A stretch of DNA of 64,000 nucleotides from Porpolomopsis calyptriformis. Its lineage: Eukaryota; Basidiomycota; Agaricomycetes; Agaricales; Hygrophoraceae. The DNA is taken from NCBI GenBank assembly GCA_951640195.1, contig OX621173.1:1591780-1655779 (forward strand), in the 5' to 3' direction. The translations under genes were made by a program, and so were the position numbers. The notes below the pieces were generated by a model. It was given only the letters and a program-made list of their open reading frames with translations, was not told the origin of the DNA and did not search any database. Below are positions 22,577 to 36,003 of this stretch, piece by piece; the first letter of the stretch is position 1, and each line of letters begins with the position of its first letter.

Positions 22577-24755
22577 TCAGTTGCAACCGCCAACAGGTTG
22601 ACGCCGGACAAGCCGCAATGGTACTTTTGGGATGCCCAGAATTATACCGAGGCGACCACTCATGACTCGCTCCCGCCATTGTTGTCTCGTCTCCCCATCC
22701 TGGAGTATGATCTCCAGTTTCCACTCCTGCAGGAGCAATGTCAAGAACGCTACCGCCTCAGCCAAGGCGAATCGCTTGCCGGGACCTGCCCGAAATATTC
22801 AGATTCATTATTATTTTCATGTGTGATGGCTTACAGGTGCGTGGACCCAGAGAGAATATTGGTAGGTCTTCCTCGCTGACGTCATACCATCTTGATGGAC
22901 GAAATTCTTCCGGCTCCGGGTAATGACGGGGGTTATAGTCTGTGAGAATTAAGCCAATTTCCAGCGAAATATATTCTTATGAAAAGACACACTTGCCGCC
23001 ACCAAATCCACTACTATGGTTGTGCCAGGATTCAAGAGAATTTGCTCTTCGATTTTATCCTTCCCGTAAATGGGTAGAGTGACACATTCCGTCGCATCTC
23101 GTACCATCATAGGGATAGGGGCTATTTCAGATATCAGAAATAGCAAATTGAAATGTGAGGTGCATCGTACGGAATAATCGGCCAGCTTCCAAAAAGGATC
23201 CTTTGAGTTTGTAAAGTTTAGTTGAATCGGTGAAGAGCTGAGTTATGTTAAGCTTGTGCAAACGAGAGTAGAAATTTCGACTTGCAGGTGGAGTATTCCC
23301 CAAGGTAACTTCCATAATCTGTTTGTATGCGTCCTCCTGGATATCTTCATAGAGAGCTAGGAAGCCAAGAGTCGCATCCATTATGCGAGCCGTTGTGTCT
23401 AGTGATCGTCAGGCCATTTATGTAAAGAACGGGATTACTCGTTCACCCACGATGGCCAGCAAAGAGCATGAAAAAGGTATTACCAGTCTACATGGCGGCA
23501 TTTAGTTATGCTGCAGCAATGTTGATGGTCAAGAATTCCACCAATTCATCATCAGTGAAGGCAAGCTTGCCCTCTGCTTCAGAGGCGCGAACCATGCAAC
23601 TGAAGACGTCGCGTTGCACTTGATCACAATTTGCTAGTATTTCCTGTTTGCGTGTATCGATCAAGTTTTGGATGAATGCTGCCAAGGTAGTATAGGCCAA
23701 TTCAATATTTTGCAACCTATCCATTCCCATTAGCGTTGGTTTCACAATCGAGCCGGAAATGCCCGACTTCTTGATCGGAAGTTTGTACATCCATCGTGGG
23801 ACGACTAGGCGGACAACGGGCGAAGTCGACACTAGGGAAAATGCCTTGACATGCGGCATTCCAGCCGTTGGACCTTGGGGGGTTTGCCATGACAAGTGGT
23901 GGCCAAAGGCGCATCGTGATATTACCATAAGCGTGAACTTGATGGACAGGTAACGATCGTTAATACTTCTCAAGGTTAATGTGTAGCAAACCTTTGAGCA
24001 GTAATCATTGACCGAGGACAAGATCATTTGGTTCATGCTGTCCCAACCTTCAGCTTCGGTCATCTCGCGGTAAATTAGTGCAGTCTGTTCCCATACTAAT
24101 CGGTTACTACAGACTAAATGTGTCATTTTGAACCTTGTAGTCGGCGGGAGAAGACCCACGTGTCAGAATGGAATCCAGGTGCGACGATGCGGCGGTGTCT
24201 CTTCCATTCGTCCCCATCTGTGGCAAAGATATTTTTTCCCCACAACCTTTCATACTTGATGGGCGTGGTGAAATGCAATAAGAACGGGCGGTCTTACAGA
24301 AGTATCCGAGTGAATTCTGGCGTCTTCTCAAACGGCCCTTTGGGGGAGAGAACCTGACGGGCGACTTCCAGAGAACAAGTGTACAAAAACGGGCGACCAG
24401 ATAAGTATGGCAATACCGAGATAGTATCTGCGCCATATTTACTGTACACTGGAGAATAGATGAAGAGGGAGAAATCTCGATTTGAGATGTCTTGCCTTTG
24501 TTTCTCCATAAGAAATGCCAATCAAGTCCTGGGTTGAAACGCGACGTAGGAAGCAGACTGCCAAGTCTTGACAGGGGGGCGAACACGGACCTCATCCCCG
24601 GCAAGTTATGTAGGGCCTGGATGTCGATAAACCCTTGTAGGTTCGTGTAAAATGAAATCCAGTCGTACCTTGGCTCTTGAGCGGAATATGAGGACACGGG
24701 AAGCTACGAAGACCAGGAGGATAACCAACACGGTCCATAACTGTGGCAGAAACAT
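22577..24755 (-). CDS. cytochrome P450 monooxygenase
   Basis: N-terminal membrane anchor (LWTVLVILLVFVASRVLIF), then LHNLPGMRSVFAPL and SLLPTSRFNPGLDW, typical of Agaricomycete P450s. Helix C region is DEWKRHRRIVAPGF. The ExxR region reads LFTDSTKLYKLKGSFLEAGRLF, where ExxR is EAGR. The heme-binding loop FSLGPRTCPGKRFALAEA matches FxxGxRxCxG. The I-helix motif is AGHHTTAR; the usual acidic residue is His here. Two introns (24449-24495 and 23238-23285) need GC-AG splicing. All other joins keep one open frame of about 530 residues, so I do not call it a pseudogene. ER-bound, reductase-dependent oxidation of an unknown substrate. Confidence 0.9.
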
Positions 24756-25259
24756 TGCCTCTGGCGTTGGTTGCTAGAAAAATAGTGCCCAATCATCCTG
24801 CCTCTGGTTTTGAGGCCACCGGCTTTCCGTATGTCATGTGGAGGCATCTCGAGGCTTGTTAATTTTCTAGTCACGTGAGTGAACGCTGGACCAATAAATA
24901 AAATTCCCATCGAGTAGTAGTATTCCTTTATACAGTTACAGAAGCAAGTACAGGATTCGTAGATCGTGATTATCACATTAGCGAAGTGTCAGAGTTGGGC
25001 TGTTTACACCGAATGTATGTGGTATACTCGGGACATATGATTGGGGGGGGTATCAGCCATGACCACCATGGGTGTATACCTTATAATTCAACAGCTTCAC
25101 AAGTTTTTAGATCTTGGCTAGGTGGAAAGGCAGTCGCATAGCAACCCGGGAAGTTGTCGGTACGTCCTTCGCGTTTGGGATATGGATATGGATGGTTCCG
25201 TGGATATGAGCATAATATCTGCAGGAAATCGAGGGCGAGAAAAATTTGTCAGATATGCG
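24756..25259. other. P450 promoter and 3' flank of the next gene
   Basis: Contains TCACGTGA at 24871 upstream of the P450 start. The remainder is AT-rich with stop codons in all frames, plus a short open frame at 25118-25351 (minus) without a recognisable motif. I see no repeat. Confidence 0.45.
24871..24878. promoter_or_regulatory. TCACGTGA palindrome, P450 promoter
   Basis: Perfect palindrome 116 bp upstream of the P450 start codon at 24755. Confidence 0.45.
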
Positions 25260-26248
25260 TTAACGAAAATCCGGCAAAGACGACGACCGTGCCGGCAGGT
25301 CTGGGTCAATCTCCGCCTCCTGGACCCTCGAGGTGCCAACAGGAGACACACTCAACAACCGCGGCATAAGCCCATGGCGGGTCAACTTGCGCCCTCGCTT
25401 GTAATTGCCATCCAGAGATGTGGACGAAAGCTGGCGTTTTGGAGGACGTGTATGATTTTGCAGCCACGAGGGATTTGCATTTGGTGGTGCACTCTCTTCC
25501 CTCACAACGTCTTCCTCGGGACACGTCGGCAGGGGGGGTGCAGATGAGGTACTCAATAGCACCGCATCACGCCACATTTCGATCTCGTGTGCTGGGGCGT
25601 CAGAATGGGGTCCTCCTAGGAGGTGCTCATTTGAATGTGATGAACGAATGGTTGGTGCGTCGAGGTAAGGTCTCCCCGAAAGGTGCTCGCTGGAACACGA
25701 CGAACGAAGGCTAAAGTCGAAGCTGCCGACGCCTGTGCCTTCTGTGAACGAATCCAGGTCTTTCAGCCTGGGCGCGGATGGAGGTGGCTGGTCCCAGTCC
25801 GCAGGAAATACGGCGTATTGAAAGGGCTGATGGTCCGAGTGGTCAACGAAACTAAATGGTGTGACAACAATAATGTCAACCATGGTCAGAGGAAATGAGC
25901 TTTGTAGCGTACTCTAGTACGCCAGGGGAGGGCGGTGGGTGACCTGGTGTCGGGAGAGATAGAGTCGCGGTTGTGGGAGTTTCTTCCAGGACGGTTCCAT
26001 CAGAAAGCGAGGGCGTGCTGATATCAAGGGCTATCAGTGATGCACGAATTGTGCAATGGTAGAGATATGTACTGTTCGAGGTTGTGGAATGGAGGGGGCA
26101 GGCCGATAACGTCCAAGGGTTCGAGTGTGTCATAGCGAGTCGAATGAAACGAATCTCTACTTCCCATGTCTAGATGGGACGGTCTTGGTCGTGAGTTTCC
26201 TGAGCATGATTGAGGGGACCGATGTGAGAGGGGCGGAGGGGGTAACAT
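25260..26248 (-). CDS. unknown serine/proline-rich protein
   Basis: Three exons join in frame: MLPPPPLSHRSPQSCSGNSR...PFHNLEQ / ALDISTPSLSDGTVLEETPT...GVL / DFVDHSDHQPFQYAVFPADW, ending ARSSSLPDFR. The donors are GTACAT and GTACGC, with AG acceptors. The product of about 280 residues is rich in Ser, Pro and His. It has an internal near-repeat (RSSCSSEHLSGRPYLDAPT / RSSHSNEHLLGGPHSDAPA) and a basic stretch (NYKRGRKLTRHG). No domain is recognised. It looks like a disordered regulatory protein, possibly nuclear. Start and exon joins are tentative. Confidence 0.5.
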
Positions 26249-26844
26249 ACGAAAAAGTCTAGGTGAGGTATAGCGAAGGCTGGCCTTGAAACGGCCAGTG
26301 TCGATGTAGATGATCAAAGTAACGGAGAGAGAAGCAAATGTGCACAGCCCTGTATACTTAAGTAAGGCAAATGTGCAGACAAATAAATACAAACAATGGA
26401 ACAGGTCCCGAATCCCTAAGTAGATTTGCACCGCAGTCGAAGGCTGTAGAAACCTGTAGAAAGCGCTGGACTGGGCGACACCTAGGTATCCATGACACTC
26501 TTCATGCATCGGCAGTCAAATCACCGGACGGGGCAGGGGATTTTCAAGGTGAATTTAATAAACCCGATACTACCTGAGGGTTTCGAGAGACAGGGTGGCT
26601 TTGGTGTTTGGTCTCTGCCTGGGTTTTGACAGGTAAGACGCGAGATTGTCGCAAGGTCAACGTGTAAGGCTGCCATCGTGGCGTTTGTTGGCAGTAAAAA
26701 CGAATGGGGACATTTGGTTTGGTGTTGTTGTGCCGTATTCGACGTGTCCCTCTTCCCGTGTTCGGGCTGTTTGCGATATCTCTCTTTTGTAGCGACACCC
26801 GTTCTGTAAATACACATTTTTGAAAGGGCGGTCATATTTTCGTT
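26249..26844. other. divergent promoter region, 596 bp
   Basis: Lies between the unknown serine/proline-rich gene and SEC23. Open frames on the minus strand at 26521-27006 run into SEC23 exons and are shadows. Nothing else is recognised. Confidence 0.45.
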
Positions 26845-30105
<3,261 letters not shown>

Positions 30106-33100
30106 ATGACTCAACGACGAACACCTTCCCTCGACCTATCGTCTGCGACCCATGCATTCGATGAGAAAGTTATAGAAGTTCCTGCCTTGGACGATTATCG
30201 TCCTCAACCACCCACTGATAGAAACTCGTCATCTGATGCCGAGAAGCTTTCTCCAAAGGATGAAGCCCTTGACTTCGTTTCGGTCAACGGAGAGCCTGTA
30301 ATCACCAATGGAATGGATGTATCACGTTTCGTGGTCGATATCAGAGATGACGGAGACTCAGCGTTGACGTTCAGATCTCTCGTCCTCGGCACCGTGTTTG
30401 CCGGGCTTGGGGCCGCACTTTGTCAGGTTAGTAGCTTTTTTCCCCATCGCAGAAAAAGGTACCAAACGTTCGTCATGTCTACAAGATTTACCTCTTCAAG
30501 CCGATTCAGATGGCCGTCTCTACTGTGTTCCTGTTGCTCCTTGTCTACAGCTTCGGAAACCTTTGGGCCATCGCTTTTCCCAGACGTCAATGGGTTTCGG
30601 GAACGCGTTTCGAATGGCTGGGACCATTCCTACAATTTATTAACCCTGGGGACTTCAGATTGAAGGAGGTTCGTTCTCTGGTTATTCATTCAAGACTTGA
30701 ATTCATCCCAAAGTCTTTGTTTGAAGCATGTGGTTGCCTCCTTGGTGGCTTCGACGGCAGCCTCGGGTAGTACTGCCGTTCAGAATTTTGCGGTACAGCG
30801 GGTAAATTTTTTTTTTCGATATTTCAGAATGTTGGTCAGACTTTCATGCTATCTTAAGCTCTACTACAACACGAATGTTGAAGCGACCACTGCTGTTCTT
30901 GCAACTTTCTCGACCGCCTGCTTTGGGTCCGTGGCATTGACCATCTCCCTTCCTACCTCACTTACCCTCGATCTCTAATTCTTAGTTATGGTCTCGCTGG
31001 CTTGTTACGTCCTCTAGCAGTATATCCTAGCGAGATGGTCTATTGGGCTGTAAGTAAATCCCCCGCTTTTTCTGTGATCTTTGTAACCCTCGACGTTAGA
31101 ATTTGCCTACTGTCTCCGTGTTTCAAGGTATGTACTTGCAAGTTTTCCACGAATATACGTACTTGATACCTTTTCGTTAGCACTGCACTTTGATACTGCC
31201 GCCAATGTCAAACGCTTGAAACTGTTCTGGGGTGCCTTCGCAGGCATGTTCGTTTACGAGATCATACCATCCTACATGTTTCCGCTTCTAAACGGCATCA
31301 ACATATTTTGTCTTACGTCCCAGCACGCCTCGGAAAGAGTCGTCAACGTTTTTACCAATATTTTCGGAGGGGCTGACGCAAACGAAGGTTTGGGCTTGCT
31401 GAGCTTGAGTTTCGATTGGCAATATATTGGATCGGTGTGAGTCCGAGCCTATATCTTTACCTTGCCGCTGATTCGCCAATTTCTACCAGATACATGAGTT
31501 TACCCCTGATCCAGCAAGGTAATGTCGCCTATGATTGATACTGTGTCTCGGGCACCCAATAACTGTCTGACTTCCAGCAAACTCGTGGATTGGGGTATTT
31601 TTCTGTTACATAATTATCACGGCGATCTACTATTCCAACGCGTGGAATGTAGGTTACCCTATTGCTATCTTCATTATCGATATTAATCATCAGATTATTA
31701 GTCTCTGGCTTTTCCGATGCTTTCCACCTCAATATTTTCCTCCAATGGATCAATTTACGATCAAACGGCCGTGTTCGGCACTACATTCCAACTCAACCGG
31801 ACAGCTTTGGCTGAAGTGGGGCTTCCAGCTCTGACGGGTTCCAATGCGTACGCTAATCTTGCTGCCAATCTATCGGTAAGTTCTGCGTTCCGACTATCCG
31901 ATGCGACCTACTAACTGTTACGAGATTGGAGGGTTGGTTGCTCACTGCCTGTTATTTTGGGGTGGATATGCCAGAGACGCGTTCATCCAAGCTCGAGATA
32001 AAACCCAACCGGATCCTCACTACCAGGTTAGTTCTCCCACCTGATAGAGTGTATCTCATTCGGTAATCCAATCTTTTCTGAGTAGGCTATGCGGAAATAT
32101 AAGGACGCTCCATGGTGGTGGTACACCATTCTTCTTGGACTTTCGTTCTTAGCTGGTAAGAATAACTCACGGTGGGAAATTATGAAGACTTGACGAATTG
32201 CGGCTTTTTCAGGCTTGATCGTCGTCCTTAAGGGACAAACCACCCTGCCAGTCTGGTCCTACCTTATAGCTTTGATTTTGGGTGGTGAGTCTTACCTCCT
32301 TTACCATCGTTTCATGCTCACTTCAATTGATACAATTTTCAGCGTCTGTGGCAGTGGGTGCAAAGAGTCTCTCTATTTGTCCGAGATGGGTTAATTTTTC
32401 CCTCTAGCCGTTCTCCACTCTCTTGTTCGCCCGTCTCGGTAACGGAGTGGCCACCAACCAACTAATGAAAATGGTTGCCGGTGTGATCAATCCCGGCAGG
32501 CCAGTCGCCAATCTTTATGTATGAAGAAATATTCCTTAACACTGAATAACGTTTTTCATATACTCATAATAGTTCTCTATGTGGAGTCACGATGTCGTCG
32601 CAACATCCATCAATCTTGCTTCGGATCTCAAAATGGGACAATACCTCAAGATTCCGCCCCGCGTTATGTTCCTTACACAAGTTTGGGGTACCATTTTAGG
32701 TGACTTTTATCTCTTATATTTCGGTCCATGCTGACCCTCCGGAAACATGAAATCAGGTGCTGTTGTTAACTACGGTAAGTAGAACACACCATTCGCTTGA
32801 TCTCGCATGATTATTAACTGTGTCGCGTCAGCTGTCATGATATCCGTGGTAGACGCGCAGCGCGACATTCTATTGAATCCAGTTGGCACAAATGTATGGA
32901 GCGGTCAAGCGGTTCAGAGTTTAAACAGCGCGGCTGTGACCTGGTCGCTTGCAAAAGATCTTTATGGCACTCACGGCCCTTATGTTGTCATCCCTTTAAG
33001 TTTATTGATCGGGATGGTTCCAACCTTTTTCCAATGGTTGATCTGGAAGGTGGCTCTACTTTTTGATTGTTCGACAAGCTGGCTAGCTGAACAATATTTG

Positions 33101-33740
33101 ATCTTTGCAGCGTTGGCCCAAGATCGGTCCCGTTGAGGTGAACACTATCATGCTCCCTGTCATTTACATGGTTGGTGTTATTGGTGTTTCCCTCCTATCG
33201 TCCTGATCTTATTTTTCGATCGGTGTATCTAGTATTCGTCATGGTTGGCTTCTGGTGCGAACTCCCCGTTAACGTCCAGCATCATCGTCGGCCTGGTTTC
33301 ACAGCTGTGGCTCCGAAAGTATCACCCAGCTTGGTACAAGAAATATAATTATCTGCTAGGTATGTCATTCTTCACGTTTTCTTACCGATTGATTCACTGA
33401 GCTTGCATACGATGTTCGTTTGTCGCGGTCTTATTTTGCCTTCTACTCTATCGATGACTGTCTTTACGTTGGCTTTTCTGCCACTTCCATTTTCTACCTT
33501 GCCTCGGAATTCCGCTTGCAGGTGGTGCGTTAGATGGCGGAGCACAAGTCATGATCTTTATTTTGTCATTTGCCGTGTTCGGAGCAAGTGGGAAAGCGAG
33601 GCCGTTCCCGTCCGTAAGTACATTGGTACCAGACATCGGCTTTGGTGTTTCAGTTCTCCTGATTTAACTTGTCATAGTGGGCAGGAAATCCGGCAGCGGG
33701 AAATGTTGACTACTGCAATGGGAATGGGGCGTTGAGTTGA
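30106..33740 (+). CDS. OPT-family oligopeptide transporter
   Basis: A cytosolic N-terminus of about 75 residues is followed by multiple hydrophobic segments. Family signatures are the NPG-x-F-x-x-KEH motif (INPGDFRLKE / HVVASLVASTAASGSTAVQN) and the QYLKIPPRVMFLTQVWGTI motif (about 32640-32700). Later come GQAVQSLNSAAVTWSLAKDLYG and LGGALDGGAQVMIF, with the tail WAGNPAAGNVDYC. It would be a proton-coupled plasma- or organelle-membrane importer of small peptides or glutathione-like or metal-chelate substrates. Very intron-rich (about fifteen introns of 45-70 nt), so small exons between 30980 and 32800 are not individually verified. Confidence 0.9.
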
Positions 33741-34613
33741 ACAACGTAAGTATGTATGTATCCCAGGCTCAGGGGTCGAGATGATTGAATACAAAGGAAA
33801 TCCAGATAAATGATCCATGATGCACGGCTGATAGTCATTTCCTCACGTCGATCGTTGGGCACGGGACTATGAGGACGTGGTCCAATAACTAATTTTGATT
33901 GGTCCGAAGTGATAAAGCGCCGCGACGGAGCTCGCCATATTGTCAACCGAATATCCAGCAATTCTCGCCATGTAACATACAAACCACGGAACGGGTGCGG
34001 TCGTAAAGTTAACGAAAACTTAATGATAGTGTCTAGAAAGGAGCGTTGTCGTGAACTGTACAACCCTGATGCCGAAGCTGCTCGACCGATTGAGCGCAAT
34101 ACGTGTACACCATCCTGATCTCCACCCGATTGCAATGACATTCTCCTCGGTGATCGGCTTTGTCCCAAGGACAACATTCAGGAGCTGCCAAAGGTGTTTG
34201 GCCATCTTGTTGAGGATCAGGCGCGTGGTGGGGATGGTAGACAATGGTGAGGGGATTTACCAAGAGAGAGCCCTGTGCGATGTTATGTGAGCAAAGGGAC
34301 GAAAAAAGACTGGATGGTGCCCTACCGTGACTCTGGCAGGTACCCAAGTATTGGTGTCGGTTAAATTCTGTGGGGCAAGAACGGTTTGCTAGGCGAAGCA
34401 TACGTCAGGACAAAGGAACACATAGAATGAGACAAAGAACAGACATACAAACTTCCTGAGGCTGGCGATGGCATATTGGGCTTTAACGTACGGACGGGTA
34501 CCTACACCGTCCCACAACGTTCCGTTGAAGGCTGCGAGAAAGTAAGTAGCGGGTACCTCCCACTCAGACCTGGCAGTGACTTGAACATTATAACATGGAA
34601 TCTGGTGGTCTCT
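33741..34613. other. 873-bp intergenic region with overlapping unassigned open frames
   Basis: Open frames of 70-155 codons overlap on both strands, for example 34020-34244 and 34033-34401 (minus) and 34051-34290 (plus). None carries a recognised motif, and I could not join any into a convincing spliced gene. A small unknown gene is possible near 34030-34400 but not supported. Confidence 0.35.
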
Positions 34614-35312
34614 CTACGGGTGATCAAACATGTCAGCGGTGATACTGCTTTCAAACGGAGGAACAACCCACAAAGACGGTTTGAACCCATTTCTTGGTAA
34701 CTCGAGCGGGTTGCCAAATACCCCACTGCCTTTCTTTGACATAGAGAACCCGCGCATGCACCCTTTCTCCCACCTTTTAAATAAAAAGGCGTGAGCTTGA
34801 GCTTGATCGTTGAGGGTAGTGTCACTCACCCGAACATTTGGGTAAGCGAGATAGTCTGTCGGCAATTCCCCTCCCGCGCGAGCATCCATAACTGGGGTGT
34901 GCGGTAACGGCGGTGGTGCTACGGTGGAAGAGGATGTGGCCGGGGAAGTCGGAGCGTGTGGATGACGCTCTGACCGAGTCCTCAATTCTTCGAGTGGATG
35001 ATTCGGGAGCGCGAAGATCGGGGAAATGAAACCGTCAGGCAGGCCACGTATCCTTTTGGTCGGGGAGGGGATACCCTCGGATAGGTCGCGTCTTCTTTTG
35101 GTCGGCGAGGGGATATCCTTGGATAGGCCGCGTCTTCCTTTGGTCGGCGTGAGATATGGCGATGGCCTGTTGCGAGCTTTTGTGGGCGACTTAGAGGGTG
35201 ATTTGAGACCATGGTCGGTTCGGTAAGAGGAAGATGGTGGTGAATATGGGACCGGCCCGTTGGAAATCTTGTAGGGGTTTCTTGAAGATGGAGAAGAAGA
35301 CCAAGGATCCAT
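34614..35312 (-). CDS. unknown S/T-P-rich protein with tandem SPTKRRR-type repeats
   Basis: Chosen start is the ATG of MDPWSSSPSSRNPYKISNGP. Three or four degenerate copies of a 14-16 residue unit follow (for example GLSKDIPSPTKRRRD / LSEGIPSPTKRIRG), each with an S/T-P-x-K/R site and basic residues. A 54-nt in-frame intron (GTGAGT...AAAAG) is likely between YPNVR and WEKGCMRG. The C-terminal part (WEKGCMRGFSMSKKGSGVFGN...NGFKPSLWVVPPFESSITAD) is more ordered. SP-x-K sites are typical CDK targets and AT-hook-like DNA contacts, suggesting a cell-cycle-regulated nuclear protein. No domain is recognised. Confidence 0.6.
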   Translation of the reverse strand: MDPWSSSPSSRNPYKISNGPVPYSPPSSSYRTDHGLKSPSKSPTKARNRPSPYLTPTKGRRGLSKDIPSPTKRRRDLSEGIPSPTKRIRGLPDGFISPIFALPNHPLEELRTRSERHPHAPTSPATSSSTVAPPPLPHTPVMDARAGGELPTDYLAYPNVRVSDTTLNDQAQAHAFLFKRWEKGCMRGFSMSKKGSGVFGNPLELPRNGFKPSLWVVPPFESSITADMFDHP

Positions 35313-35539
35313 GATGAACAAGGGAGAGTGATGGGTTCGTTCAGATCGAAGGAGGCAGCTTAAATAGTGTGCGGTATTGCAGCTTTGACTTCGGCTTTGA
35401 TGTTCAAGGTGGCACAAAAGTGATAGTAAAATTCTTTTAGAAGACTCACTTACAAAAGATGACGGGGAGGTGCAAGCAGTGAACTGAAGATGCATTTTAG
35501 GAAACGGTGAGGACATCGATACTCCGTCTAGAAAAATAA

Positions 35540-35920
35540 TCATGAATTGGCTTTGTCCCTCGTACGCTCCATAGCTAGAATGAATCCATGAGCGATGAAA
35601 GGTATGGGGACGGATGTGAACACCCACGATTATAATGAAGGAGCTTTTCGATCAAGTCTACGTGTGTGAGAACCATCCGCCGGCAGCAATACCTTTTCAG
35701 CTGCAGCTCGTCAAGAGCATCACTTTGCCTACAGTTGAGCCACTTTAGCGCGCTATACTGGGTCTCGACTTACCCTTCACCAATGTCCTTGGCGAGCAAT
35801 TCCAGATAAGCATTCCACTTATCCCCAATAACCTTGCCACAAGAAAAACATCGAACAGGAATTATCTATGTGAAGTTTAGCTTTGTCAACGGGAGGTTTG
35901 GGTTTGGACGCTCATACCAT
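35540..35920 (-). CDS. RPB10: RNA polymerase subunit RPABC5 (Rpb10)
   Basis: Small subunit shared by RNA polymerases I, II and III. The start ATG is alone in exon 1; after a 52-nt intron comes [20 protein letters not shown], then [11 protein letters not shown] / [20 protein letters not shown], then [13 protein letters not shown]. All four zinc ligands are present (C-F-S-C and the C-C of RYCCRR). A last intron (GTGGGT...TTCTAG) restores the expected HYNP and gives the end [14 protein letters not shown]. Without it the end would be [10 protein letters not shown], unlike the family. About 77 residues. It is divergent from ESP1 with only 83 bp between the two ATGs. Confidence 0.93.
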
Positions 35921-35958
35921 GATTCTCAACGATGCGTGCGTGACCAAAAAGTCCAATT

Positions 35959-35966
35959 TCACGTGA
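35959..35966. promoter_or_regulatory. TCACGTGA palindrome in RPB10/ESP1 divergent promoter
   Basis: Perfect palindrome almost exactly midway between the RPB10 ATG (35920) and the ESP1 ATG (36004). It could serve both genes. Confidence 0.55.
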
Positions 35967-36003
35967 CTCAAACGCGCTGGAACCGAGCTTTCCTCTCGCA
36001 ACC

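Noticed and set aside
25122..25547. Plus-strand open frame of 141 codons
   Set aside because: No motif. It overlaps the minus-strand serine/proline-rich gene, whose three exons join with plausible splice sites.
35560..35610. Unspliced RPB10 end reading [10 protein letters not shown]
   Set aside because: A GTGGGT-TTCTAG intron restores the conserved HYNP end of the family.
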